From: Mumia sp. ZJ1417
GTDB taxonomy: Bacteria > Actinomycetota > Actinomycetes > Propionibacteriales > Nocardioidaceae
NCBI RefSeq assembly: GCF_014127285.1
Contig: NZ_CP059901.1
Location: 3,348,001-3,412,000, forward strand
Reading direction: 5' to 3'
DNA: 64,000 nucleotides
Position numbers and translations under genes: made by a program. This document shows positions 50,299-58,989 of this stretch, one piece after another. The notes under the pieces were generated by a model, which saw nothing but the letters and a program-made list of their open reading frames with translations, was not told where the DNA came from and searched no databases. Each line of letters starts with the position of its first letter. The first letter of the stretch is position 1.

Positions 50299-50484
50299 TT
50301 ACCAGGAGCTCTTCGTGACGCCCGGGAGCTCACCGCGGTGAGCCATGGTCCGCAGGCAGATCCGGCACAGGCCGAACTTGCGGTAGACGGACTTCGGACG
50401 GCCACAGCGCTGGCAGCGGGTATAGGCGCGCACGGCGTACTTCGGCTTGCGCGCAGCCTTCACCTTGAGCGAGGTCTTCGCCAT
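50299..50484 (-). CDS. rpsN: 30S ribosomal protein S14, zinc-binding type
   Basis: A 61-residue S14 with the zinc ligands Cys24, Cys27, Cys40 and Cys43 (RCQRCGRP and LCRICLR). This is the short type Z form; a zinc-free paralog, if any, would be elsewhere. It lies 75 bp before rpsH and 2 bp after rplE. Confidence 0.96.
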   Translation of the reverse strand: MAKTSLKVKAARKPKYAVRAYTRCQRCGRPKSVYRKFGLCRICLRTMAHRGELPGVTKSSW

Positions 50485-50486
50485 TG

Positions 50487-51056
50487 TCAGTTCTCCTTGA
50501 AGGGGAAGCCGAGCTTGGTGAGGAGCGCGCGCCCCTCCTCGTCGTTGGTCGCCGTGGTGACGATGGTGATGTCCATGCCACGCGTACGGTCGATCTTGTC
50601 CTGATCGATCTCGTGGAACATGACCTGCTCCGTGAGACCGAACGTGTAGTTGCCGCGCCCGTCGAACTGCTTCGGCGAGAGCCCGCGGAAGTCGCGGATA
50701 CGCGGGAGGGCGATCGTCAGCAGACGGTCGAGGAACTCCCACATACGGTCGCCGCGCAGCGTCACGTGCGCACCGATCGGCATGCCCTCGCGCAGCTTGA
50801 ACTGCGCGATCGACTTGCGCGCCCGGGTGACCTGAGGCTTCTGACCGGTGATCGCGGCCAGATCGCGGATCGCGCCCTCGATGAGCTTCGAGTCGCGAGC
50901 TGCCTCGCCGACGCCCATGTTGACGACGATCTTGGTCATGCCCGGGACCTGCATGACGTTCTCGAACGAGAACTCCTCACGCAGCGCCGGGAGGATCTCC
51001 TCGCGGTAACGCGTCTTGACGCGCGGCATGACCTTCTCTGCGGTCTCGGCGGTCAT
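50487..51056 (-). CDS. rplE: 50S ribosomal protein L5
   Basis: A 189-residue 5S rRNA-binding L5. [18 protein letters not shown] start and [20 protein letters not shown] at the end. Its ATG overlaps the rplX stop (TGATG). Confidence 0.97.
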   Translation of the reverse strand: MTAETAEKVMPRVKTRYREEILPALREEFSFENVMQVPGMTKIVVNMGVGEAARDSKLIEGAIRDLAAITGQKPQVTRARKSIAQFKLREGMPIGAHVTLRGDRMWEFLDRLLTIALPRIRDFRGLSPKQFDGRGNYTFGLTEQVMFHEIDQDKIDRTRGMDITIVTTATNDEEGRALLTKLGFPFKEN

Positions 51057-51424
51057 CAGATCTCCTCTCCGGTGCGCTTGGCGACGCGCACGCTGCGCTG
51101 CGCCGTGTAGGTCGAGCCGTCGGCACGCTTCTTGGTGACGTCGTCACGACGGAAGCCGACGCGGGTGGGGACCTTCTCGCCGTCGACCTCCACCAGGAGC
51201 GCCACGTTCGAGACGTGGATCGGAGCCTCCTTGGTGATGATCGAGCTGGTCGTGCCCGGCTGCAGCGCCTTCTGGTGGCGCTTGATCCGGTTCACGCCCT
51301 CGACGATGACGCGCTCGGTCTCGGGGTTCACCGCGATGACCTTGCCCTCGACGCCGCGGTCCTTGCCGGACAGCACGCGGACGTGGTCACCCTTCTTGAT
51401 GTTCAGGCTCTTCTTAACAGTCAT
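51056..51424 (-). CDS. rplX: 50S ribosomal protein L24
   Basis: A 122-residue L24 with the KOW motif [20 protein letters not shown]. It is longer than minimal bacterial L24 by a basic C-terminal tail. The ATG at 51422-51424 overlaps the rplN stop; a GTG one codon upstream is possible. Confidence 0.96.
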   Translation of the reverse strand: MTVKKSLNIKKGDHVRVLSGKDRGVEGKVIAVNPETERVIVEGVNRIKRHQKALQPGTTSSIITKEAPIHVSNVALLVEVDGEKVPTRVGFRRDDVTKKRADGSTYTAQRSVRVAKRTGEEI

Positions 51425-51792
51425 CACAGCACCTCCGGGGCGAGCGAGATGATGCGCATGAACCGCTTGTCGCGCAGCTCACGGCCCACGGGGCCGAAGA
51501 TGCGCGTGCCACGGGGCTCACCATCATTCTTCAAGATGACTGCGGCGTTCTCGTCGAACCGGATGTAGGAGCCGTCCGGACGACGGCGCTCCTTCGCGGT
51601 GCGGACGACGACGGCCTTGACGACGTCGCCCTTCTTGACGTTCCCGCCCGGGATCGCGTCCTTGACGGTGGCGACGATGGTGTCGCCGATCCCTGCGTAT
51701 CGACGACCGGAACCGCCGAGCACGCGGATGCAGAGGATCTCCTTTGCACCGGTGTTGTCGGCGACCTTGAGTCGCGACTCCTGCTGGATCAT
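51424..51792 (-). CDS. rplN: 50S ribosomal protein L14
   Basis: A 122-residue L14: [19 protein letters not shown] start and [19 protein letters not shown] end. It is the first gene of the classical spc operon; a hairpin separates it from rpsQ. Confidence 0.97.
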   Translation of the reverse strand: MIQQESRLKVADNTGAKEILCIRVLGGSGRRYAGIGDTIVATVKDAIPGGNVKKGDVVKAVVVRTAKERRRPDGSYIRFDENAAVILKNDGEPRGTRIFGPVGRELRDKRFMRIISLAPEVL

Positions 51793-51819
51793 CGGTTCTC
51801 TCCTGTTGTCTCGCCGGTT

Positions 51820-51838
51820 CTCACGGGGTCTCCGTGAG
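51820..51838 (-). other. hairpin at the S10/spc operon boundary
   Basis: CTCACGG and CCGTGAG form a 7 bp stem with a 5 nt loop between rpsQ and rplN. It may be a partial terminator or processing site where the two classical operons join. Confidence 0.45.
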
Positions 51839-51855
51839 CCTGACGGAACGAGTGG

Positions 51856-52131
51856 TTACTTGGCCTTCTCGAGGATCTCGACGAGGCGCCAGCGCTTGGT
51901 CGAGGACAGCGGACGGGTCTCCGCAATCAGCACGCGATCTCCGATGCCGGCCTCGTTGGCCTCGTCGTGCGCCTTGAGCTTGCTCGTACGGCGCAAAACC
52001 TTGCCGTACAGAGCGTGCTTGACGCGGTCCTCGACGCTCACGACGACGGTCTTGTCCATCTTGTCGCTGACGACGAGGCCCTCGCGCACCTTGCGGCGGT
52101 TACGCTCGCCGGTGGTGTTGTTGGTGCTCAT
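51856..52131 (-). CDS. rpsQ: 30S ribosomal protein S17
   Basis: A 91-residue OB-fold S17. [20 protein letters not shown] and [19 protein letters not shown]. Its ATG overlaps the rpmC stop by 4 bp. Confidence 0.96.
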   Translation of the reverse strand: MSTNNTTGERNRRKVREGLVVSDKMDKTVVVSVEDRVKHALYGKVLRRTSKLKAHDEANEAGIGDRVLIAETRPLSSTKRWRLVEILEKAK

Positions 52132-52352
52132 GCCTCTTCACTTTCGATGATGCCGAGCTCGCGCTCACGGACGACGGTGTAGATGCGCGCGATATCCTTG
52201 CGCACCGTACGCAGCCGCGCGTTGTTCTCGAGCTGGCCGGTCGCGGCCTGGAAGCGAAGGTTGAACAGCTCTTCCTTGGCCTCACGCAGCTTGTCGGCCA
52301 AGTCCTCCGCGCTCAGCGAGCGGAGGTCGGCGGCGGTGGTGACGTTCGCCAT
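52128..52352 (-). CDS. rpmC: 50S ribosomal protein L29
   Basis: A 74-residue two-helix L29 at the tunnel exit. [21 protein letters not shown] is the signature. It overlaps rplP by one base and rpsQ by four. Confidence 0.96.
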   Translation of the reverse strand: MANVTTAADLRSLSAEDLADKLREAKEELFNLRFQAATGQLENNARLRTVRKDIARIYTVVRERELGIIESEEA

Positions 52353-52771
52353 CAGAGTTCACCTGCCTCGCGGGTCACGATCTTGCACTTCATCGGGAGC
52401 TTGTGGATCGCACGCCGCAGCGCCTCACGCGCCACCGGCTCCGAGACGCCCGAAAGCTCGAACATCACTCGGCCGGGCTTCACGTTGGCGATCCACCACT
52501 CCGGCGAACCCTTGCCGGAGCCCATGCGGGTCTCGGCAGGCTTCTTGGTCAGCGGACGGTCGGGGTAGATGTTGATCCACACCTTGCCGCCACGCTTGAT
52601 GTGACGGGTCATCGCGATACGCGCGGACTCGATCTGGCGGTTGGTCACATAGTGACCCTCGACCGCCTGGATGCCGAAGTCACCGAACGCCAGCGACGTA
52701 CCGCCCTTGGCGGCACCACGACGCTTGGGGTGGTGCTGCTTGCGGTGCTTGACCCTACGCGGGATCAGCAT
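52352..52771 (-). CDS. rplP: 50S ribosomal protein L16
   Basis: A 139-residue L16. [19 protein letters not shown] start, GRMGSGKG-type [12 protein letters not shown] loop and [12 protein letters not shown] end. It starts 3 bp after the rpsC stop. Confidence 0.97.
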   Translation of the reverse strand: MLIPRRVKHRKQHHPKRRGAAKGGTSLAFGDFGIQAVEGHYVTNRQIESARIAMTRHIKRGGKVWINIYPDRPLTKKPAETRMGSGKGSPEWWIANVKPGRVMFELSGVSEPVAREALRRAIHKLPMKCKIVTREAGEL

Positions 52772-52774
52772 GGT

Positions 52775-53611
52775 TCAGCTCTCCGTTCCGTTCGCTGCGT
52801 CCGCCGGGGCGGCAGCAGCCTCACTGCTGGCGGGAGCCGGCTCAGCGGCCTGCTCCTGCTGACGTGCGGGACGCTCTCCGCGCTGCCCGTCACGCGCCGG
52901 ACGGCGAGCGCCGCCACGGCTCGGACGCTGACGCCCACCGGGGGCGGCGGCGCGGGCGGCGGCCTGAGCCTCGCGCTCGGCACGGGTGCCGGCGACCTCG
53001 CCCTTGTAGATCCAGACCTTCACACCGATGCGGCCGAAGGTTGTCCTGGCCTCGTAGAAGCCGTAGTCGACGTCGGCGCGCAGCGTGTGCAGCGGCACAC
53101 GACCCTCGCGGTAGAACTCCGAGCGCGACATCTCCGCACCGCCGAGACGGCCGGAGCACTGGATGCGAACACCCTTGGCGCCCGCGCGCATCGTCGTCTG
53201 CAGTGCCTTGCGCATCGCGCGGCGGAACTGCACGCGGCCGGCGAGCTGCTCGGCGACGCCCTGGGCCACCAGCTGCGCATCGAGCTCGGGGTTCTTGACC
53301 TCGAGGATGTTGAGCTGGATCTGCTTGCCCGTCAGCTTCTCGAGATCGCCACGGATGCGGTCGGCCTCGGCGCCACGGCGACCGATGACGATGCCCGGAC
53401 GCGCGGTGTGGATGTCCACACGGACGCGGTCGCGGGTGCGCTCGATCTCGACGCGGCTGATGCCGGCGCGATCCATGCCCTTGGTGAGCAGGCGACGGAT
53501 CTTGATGTCCTCACCGACATAGCTCTTGTAGAGCTTGTCGGCGTACCAGCGGCTCTTGTGATCGGTGGAGATCCCGAGACGGAAGCCGTGCGGGTTGATC
53601 TTCTGTCCCAC
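52775..53611 (-). CDS. rpsC: 30S ribosomal protein S3
   Basis: A 278-residue S3. [20 protein letters not shown] start, the KH domain around [20 protein letters not shown], and [18 protein letters not shown]. Residues beyond about 215 are an Arg/Ala/Pro-rich tail, common in actinobacterial S3. The GTG start overlaps the rplV stop. Confidence 0.97.
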   Translation of the reverse strand: MGQKINPHGFRLGISTDHKSRWYADKLYKSYVGEDIKIRRLLTKGMDRAGISRVEIERTRDRVRVDIHTARPGIVIGRRGAEADRIRGDLEKLTGKQIQLNILEVKNPELDAQLVAQGVAEQLAGRVQFRRAMRKALQTTMRAGAKGVRIQCSGRLGGAEMSRSEFYREGRVPLHTLRADVDYGFYEARTTFGRIGVKVWIYKGEVAGTRAEREAQAAARAAAPGGRQRPSRGGARRPARDGQRGERPARQQEQAAEPAPASSEAAAAPADAANGTES

Positions 53612-54057
53612 TAGCGGTTCCCACCCTTCTTGTTGGCCTTACGTGTACGACTCTGCGCCACCGCGTCACGCGGCTGCACGACGACGGTGATGTGGCTGGT
53701 GCGCTTGAGGATGCGGTTGGCCGCACCACGCGCACGCGGACGCCAGCGCTTCATCGTCGGGCCCTCGTCGACACGTGCGGCCGAGATGATCAGCGTCGAA
53801 CGGTCGAGACCTTCAGTGGTCTCGGCGTTGGCGACGGCGCTCGCCACCAGCTTGTAGACGTTGGTCGCTGCGGCCTGCGGCGCGAACTGCAGCAGTGCCA
53901 GCGCCTCATCCACGTCGAGGCCGCGGACCAGGTCGACGACCCGGCGTGCCTTCTGCGGCGTGACGCGGACGAAGCGTGCGACCGCGAAAGTACCGGGCTC
54001 GTCGCCGAGCAGGCTCTCGCGTCGGGCGCTGAGGCCCTTACGCTCCAATGTGCTCAT
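53611..54057 (-). CDS. rplV: 50S ribosomal protein L22
   Basis: A 148-residue L22. The core [19 protein letters not shown] and the tunnel-lining loop around [16 protein letters not shown] are present. About 25 residues precede the core. It lies 29 bp after rpsS. Confidence 0.96.
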   Translation of the reverse strand: MSTLERKGLSARRESLLGDEPGTFAVARFVRVTPQKARRVVDLVRGLDVDEALALLQFAPQAAATNVYKLVASAVANAETTEGLDRSTLIISAARVDEGPTMKRWRPRARGAANRILKRTSHITVVVQPRDAVAQSRTRKANKKGGNR

Positions 54058-54086
54058 CTGAACTCTTCCCTTGGTTGTCGCCCGCG

Positions 54087-54368
54087 TCAGCGGCGGCGGC
54101 TCTTTCGGTCGTCCTTGACGTGTCCGCGGAAGGTGCGTGTCGGTGCGAACTCGCCCAGCTTGTGGCCGACCATCGCATCGGTGACGAACACCGGCACGTG
54201 CTTACGCCCGTCGTGAACGGCGATGGTGTGACCGATGAAGGACGGGAGGATCATCGAGCGGCGCGACCACGTCTTGATGACGGTGTGCGTGTCGGCCTCG
54301 TTCTGAGTCTCGACCTTCTTCATCAGGTGGTCGTCGACGAACGGCCCCTTCTTCAAACTGCGTGGCAT
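54087..54368 (-). CDS. rpsS: 30S ribosomal protein S19
   Basis: A 93-residue S19: [19 protein letters not shown] start and [20 protein letters not shown] end. It lies 13 bp after rplB. Confidence 0.97.
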   Translation of the reverse strand: MPRSLKKGPFVDDHLMKKVETQNEADTHTVIKTWSRRSMILPSFIGHTIAVHDGRKHVPVFVTDAMVGHKLGEFAPTRTFRGHVKDDRKSRRR

Positions 54369-54381
54369 GTCAGGCTCTTCC

Positions 54382-55212
<831 letters not shown>

Positions 55213-55233
55213 GCGTACTCAGTCCTCGTTCGT

Positions 55234-55539
55234 TCAGGCGCCCGGCGCAGCGAAGATGTCGATGCTCTGGCCCGGGGCGACGCTCACGATGGCGCGCTTG
55301 ACGTCGGCACGCTTGCCGGTGCCGAAGCGCGTACGGCGCGTCTTGCCCTTGCGGTTCTGGGTGTTCACCGCGGTGACCGTGACACCGAAAACCTTCTCGA
55401 CGGCGATCTTGATCTCGGTCTTGTTGGCGTCGGGCCGGACGATGAACGTGTACTTGTTCTCGTCGAGGAGCCCGTAGCTCTTCTCGCTCACGACCGGCGC
55501 GATCAGGACGTCGCGCGGGTCCTTCTGCAGCGTGCTCAC
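55234..55539 (-). CDS. rplW: 50S ribosomal protein L23
   Basis: A 101-residue L23 at the tunnel exit that docks trigger factor and [23 protein letters not shown] and [22 protein letters not shown] start overlapping the rplD stop (GTGA). Confidence 0.96.
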   Translation of the reverse strand: MSTLQKDPRDVLIAPVVSEKSYGLLDENKYTFIVRPDANKTEIKIAVEKVFGVTVTAVNTQNRKGKTRRTRFGTGKRADVKRAIVSVAPGQSIDIFAAPGA

Positions 55540-56195
55540 TTGTCACCGTCCTTGGCGGTAGCGGCCTCGCTCAGCTTGATCGTCTCGGCGTCGCCGCTGG
55601 AGCGCAGCGCCACGAAGGCGTCGAACGCGGCCTTGGTGAAGACCACGTCGTCGCTGAGCAGGACGTCGTACGTGTTGAGCTGAGCCAGCTCGATCAGGTG
55701 CGTGCCCGCCACGTTGCGCAGGCTCTTGACCGTGACCTGGTCGGTGCGCTCGACGACGACCAGCGTGCGCGGACGCCCGGTGATCTCGCGGAGCGTGGCC
55801 AGCGCCGTCTTCGTCGACGGCGCGTCGCCGGTGACGAGAGACTCGACCACGTGGAGGCGGCCGTTGCGGACCCGGTCGGAGAGGGCGCCACGCAGAGCGG
55901 CGGCCTTCATCTTCTTGGGGGTGCGCTGGTCGTAGCTGCGCGGCGTCGGGCCGTGCACCACGCCACCACCGGTGAACTGAGGTGCGCGGATCGAGCCCTG
56001 ACGAGCGCGGCCGGTGCCCTTCTGGCGGTACGGCTTGCGGCCGCCGCCGGCAACCTCGGCGCGAGTCTTGGTGTCGTGGGTGCCCTGGCGCGCGGCAGCG
56101 AGCTGGGCGACGACGACCTGGTGGATCAGCGGGATGTTGACCTGGGCGTCGAAGACGTCCTTCGGCAGGTCGACGTCGATGAGGTTCGCGGTCAC
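55536..56195 (-). CDS. rplD: 50S ribosomal protein L4
   Basis: A 219-residue L4. The tunnel loop [20 protein letters not shown] and [20 protein letters not shown] are present. The GTG at 56193-56195 was chosen because GGGAG lies 7 nt upstream and it overlaps the rplC stop. A much longer upstream start lies in rplC. Confidence 0.96.
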   Translation of the reverse strand: MTANLIDVDLPKDVFDAQVNIPLIHQVVVAQLAAARQGTHDTKTRAEVAGGGRKPYRQKGTGRARQGSIRAPQFTGGGVVHGPTPRSYDQRTPKKMKAAALRGALSDRVRNGRLHVVESLVTGDAPSTKTALATLREITGRPRTLVVVERTDQVTVKSLRNVAGTHLIELAQLNTYDVLLSDDVVFTKAAFDAFVALRSSGDAETIKLSEAATAKDGDK

Positions 56196-56851
56196 TTGAC
56201 GGCTCCCTTCTTGGCGCCGGTGCGGATCATCACGATGCCGCCCTTGGGGCCGGGAACCGCACCCTTGATAAGGATGATGCCCTTGTCGGCATCGACGGCG
56301 TGGACCGTGAGGCTCTGCGCGGTCACGCGGTCGGTGCCCATGTGGCCGGCCATGCGCAGGCCCTTGAACACACGGCCCGGCGTGGCGCAGCCGCCGATCG
56401 AACCCGGCTTGCGGTGGTTGCGGTGTGCGCCGTGCGAGGCGCCGACGCCGGAGAAGCCGTGACGCTTCATGACACCGGCGAAGCCCTTGCCCTTGCTCGT
56501 ACCGGTGACGTCGACGAAGTCGCCGGCAGCGAAGATCTCCGGGCTGACAGCCTGGCCGATCTCGTAGTCGGCGATGGCCTCGGTGCGGATCTCGGCGAGG
56601 TGACGACGCGGGGTGACGTTGGCCTTGCCGAAGTGTCCGGTCTGGGGCTTGTTCACCTTGCGCGGGTCGATCTCGCCGAAGCCGATCTGGACGGCCGTGT
56701 AGCCGTCGGTCTCCTGTGTGCGGATCTGCGTCACGACGTTGGTGTCGGCAGCGATCACGGTCACGGGGACCACGCGGTTGTTCTCGTCCCACGTCTGGGT
56801 CATGCCGAGCTTGCGCCCGAGCAGCCCGACGGGTGCCTTCTGGTTGCTCAT
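56192..56851 (-). CDS. rplC: 50S ribosomal protein L3
   Basis: A 219-residue L3 that starts large-subunit assembly. [20 protein letters not shown] start and the [17 protein letters not shown] loop near the peptidyl transferase centre. It lies 11 bp after rpsJ. Confidence 0.97.
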   Translation of the reverse strand: MSNQKAPVGLLGRKLGMTQTWDENNRVVPVTVIAADTNVVTQIRTQETDGYTAVQIGFGEIDPRKVNKPQTGHFGKANVTPRRHLAEIRTEAIADYEIGQAVSPEIFAAGDFVDVTGTSKGKGFAGVMKRHGFSGVGASHGAHRNHRKPGSIGGCATPGRVFKGLRMAGHMGTDRVTAQSLTVHAVDADKGIILIKGAVPGPKGGIVMIRTGAKKGAVK

Positions 56852-56862
56852 CCGATCGTCCC

Positions 56863-57171
56863 TCAGAGCTTGATCTCGATGTCCACGCCGGCGGGGAGGT
56901 CGAGACGCATCAGCGAGTCGACGGTCTTCGGCGTGGGGTCGATGATGTCGATGAGGCGCTTGTGGGTGCGCATCTCGAAGTGTTCGCGGCTGTCCTTGTA
57001 CTTGTGCGGCGAACGAATGACGCAGTAGACGTTCTTTTCCGTCGGCAGAGGCACCGGGCCAGCGACCGTGGCACCCGTACGCGTGACGGTGTCGACGATC
57101 TTGCGCGCCGAGGTGTCAATCACCTCGTGGTCATAGGCCTTGAGCCTGATGCGGATCTTCTGTCCCGCCAT
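56863..57171 (-). CDS. rpsJ: 30S ribosomal protein S10
   Basis: A 102-residue S10, also NusE in transcription antitermination. [20 protein letters not shown] start and [14 protein letters not shown] end. It is the first gene of the superoperon, with a leader of about 250 nt. Confidence 0.97.
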   Translation of the reverse strand: MAGQKIRIRLKAYDHEVIDTSARKIVDTVTRTGATVAGPVPLPTEKNVYCVIRSPHKYKDSREHFEMRTHKRLIDIIDPTPKTVDSLMRLDLPAGVDIEIKL

Positions 57172-57430
57172 GCTCTCGCTTCGTCCTTCTCTTCGTACTG
57201 CCTCGGTCTCTCCACCTCGGGCTCGAGGAAGAGCGGTCGCTCCCCTCCGACCCCCGAGGTCGGGCGTGTCGCGGGCACAAAGCGCGCGAGTCCGTCACAC
57301 CTCTGGAGTTGGATGGTTGGGCCTCGGGCCGCCGCCCACCCGTGAAGGGTGTGCCTGCTCTTCCCAAAACCAGGCGCGACCACCGCTCTCCACACGGGAG
57401 AACAGCCGGACGCGCCGGAGCAACTTCCCA
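57172..57430 (-). other. long 5' leader of the S10 operon
   Basis: This interval holds no gene. It lies between the predicted promoter and the rpsJ start and contains a CCGACC/GGTCGG hairpin (57247-57263), a CACCC/GGGTG hairpin near 57337-57353, and an 11-mer (57348-57358) also found in the rplM leader. Leader-based control of S10 operons is known in enterobacteria (by L4); here it is only a possibility. Confidence 0.5.
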
Positions 57431-57460
57431 AGTCTGACAGACCGGACCCCGCAATGCCAA
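57431..57460 (-). promoter_or_regulatory. S10 operon promoter
   Basis: TTGGCA (57455-57460) and CAGACT (57431-57436) on the minus strand with an 18 bp spacer, about 260 nt before rpsJ. Confidence 0.55.
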
Positions 57461-57618
57461 ATCGGGGTGCGAGACCTGCCTCACCTGGTTGCTGCCAGAT
57501 TACCTGCCGCCTTCAAGATGGCCCAGCGGCTGAACGGACGGAAACGTCATGATCTCCCCATTCCGGACTCGCGAGGGGCAGTCTGGGGATACCGTCCGCA
57601 CGCACGGAGGGAGCCACG

Positions 57619-58104
57619 ATGAGCGAGACCTCGACCGACGCGCACCTCGCGTACCTCGAGCGCGCCGTGCGTCTCGCAGGCGACAACGTGGCGGCGGGCG
57701 GCGGTCCGTTCGCTGCCCTCGTCGTGGCGGAAGGGACCCTGGTGAGTCTCGGCGTCAACCAGGTGACGTCGACCCACGACCCGACCGCGCACGCCGAGAT
57801 CGTCGCGATCCGCAGAGCGTGCGCGGAGCTCGCGACGTTCTCGCTGCGAGGCGCCGTCCTCTACTGCTCGTGCGAGCCGTGTCCGATGTGCCTCGCGGCG
57901 TCGATGTGGGCACGGGTGGCCGCGGTCTACTACGCCGCCGATCGTCACGACGCCGAGCGCGCCGGCTTCGACGACAGCGCGCTCTACGCGCTCCTCTCCT
58001 CTCCCCGGGAGTCCTGGCCGCAGCCGGTGAGGTCCCTGCGTACGCCGCGCGCGTCAGCACCGTTCGACGCGTGGCTGGCCCACGGCGCCCGCGTCGACTA
58101 TTGA
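57619..58104 (+). CDS. guaD: guanine deaminase (nucleoside/nucleobase deaminase family)
   Basis: A 161-residue zinc deaminase of the cytidine deaminase fold. Zinc and catalytic residues are in DPTAHAEIVAIRRA (His, Glu) and SCEPCPMCLAAS (two Cys). The segments AERAGFDDSALYALL and the C-terminal SAPFDAWL match the short Bacillus-type guanine deaminase GuaD more than TadA. It would convert guanine to xanthine. It begins a plus-strand cassette with the molybdenum hydroxylase genes, which supports a purine role. GGAGGGAG lies upstream of the ATG. Confidence 0.78.
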   Translation: MSETSTDAHLAYLERAVRLAGDNVAAGGGPFAALVVAEGTLVSLGVNQVTSTHDPTAHAEIVAIRRACAELATFSLRGAVLYCSCEPCPMCLAASMWARVAAVYYAADRHDAERAGFDDSALYALLSSPRESWPQPVRSLRTPRASAPFDAWLAHGARVDY

Positions 58105-58113
58105 GGAGCTGTC

Positions 58114-58989
58114 ATGGACCTCGTCGACGTCGACGCCTGGATCCCCCTGACGGACGCCTCCGCGCTCGCGCGCTGGCGCCCCGGCGACGCCTACGTGGCG
58201 GGCGGAACGTCTCTCTTCTCCGAGCCCCAGCCCGGTGTACGACGACTCCTCGACCTGACGGCGCTCGACTGGCCGCCCCTCGTCCTCCACGACGACGCCC
58301 TCGAGATCGGCGCGACCTGCACGCTGGGGACGCTCGCCGCGGCAGCCGGTGACCCCGCTCCCCTGCTGCGGCTGGGCGGGATCCGCGCCCGTCCAGCGGT
58401 CACCTTCCCCGGTCCGTGGACCTTCGGGCCGCTGGTGCGCTGCGCGGTCGACGCGCTCGTGGCGTCGTTCAAGGTCTGGCACGACGCCACCGTCGGAGGC
58501 AACGTGTGCCTGGCACTGCCCGCGGGCGCGATGACGTCGGTGCTCAGCGCGCTCGGGACGACCGTCCTGCTCTGGAGCCCCGACGGCACGACGCGGACCA
58601 CGAGCGTCGACGCCCTCGTGACCGGCGTCGGGACGACCTCGCTGGCGCCGGGTGAGGTCGTGCGGGCGTTCCACGTACCCGCAGGGGCGCTGGTCGCCCC
58701 GACAGCCTTCCTTCGCGCATCGCTGTCGGCCCGCGGGCGGTCGGCGGCCGTCGTCGTCGCGCGACGCACCGACGACGGTGCGGTGGTCTCGGTGACCGGC
58801 GCCACCGCCAGACCGTACGTGCTCGCGTTCGACCTCGCCCCGACGCGGGCGGGCTGGCACGAGGCGCTGGAGCAGGCGATCCCTGAGGACGCGTGGCTCG
58901 GCGACGTCCACGGCGCTACCGACTGGCGCCGCCAGCAGACGCACGCGCTCGGCGCCGAGGCGCTCCGTACGATCGAGGCGCTGCGATGA
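58114..58989 (+). CDS. molybdenum hydroxylase FAD-binding subunit (XdhB/CoxM-like)
   Basis: A 291-residue FAD-binding subunit of the xanthine dehydrogenase / CO dehydrogenase family. The flavin motif is AYVAGGTSLFSEPQPG near residue 28 and the second GG motif is ATVGGNVCLALPAG near residue 126, with a C-terminal CO-deh-flav-like domain. It passes electrons from the iron-sulfur clusters to NAD+ or another acceptor. It starts 9 bp after guaD with GAGGAG upstream, and its stop overlaps the next start by 4 bp. Confidence 0.86.
   Translation: MDLVDVDAWIPLTDASALARWRPGDAYVAGGTSLFSEPQPGVRRLLDLTALDWPPLVLHDDALEIGATCTLGTLAAAAGDPAPLLRLGGIRARPAVTFPGPWTFGPLVRCAVDALVASFKVWHDATVGGNVCLALPAGAMTSVLSALGTTVLLWSPDGTTRTTSVDALVTGVGTTSLAPGEVVRAFHVPAGALVAPTAFLRASLSARGRSAAVVVARRTDDGAVVSVTGATARPYVLAFDLAPTRAGWHEALEQAIPEDAWLGDVHGATDWRRQQTHALGAEALRTIEALR

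Noticed and set aside
55536-56792. A 418-residue form of L4
   Set aside because: The extra N-terminal part is an out-of-frame reading of rplC; a GTG with a good ribosome site gives the normal 219-residue L4.
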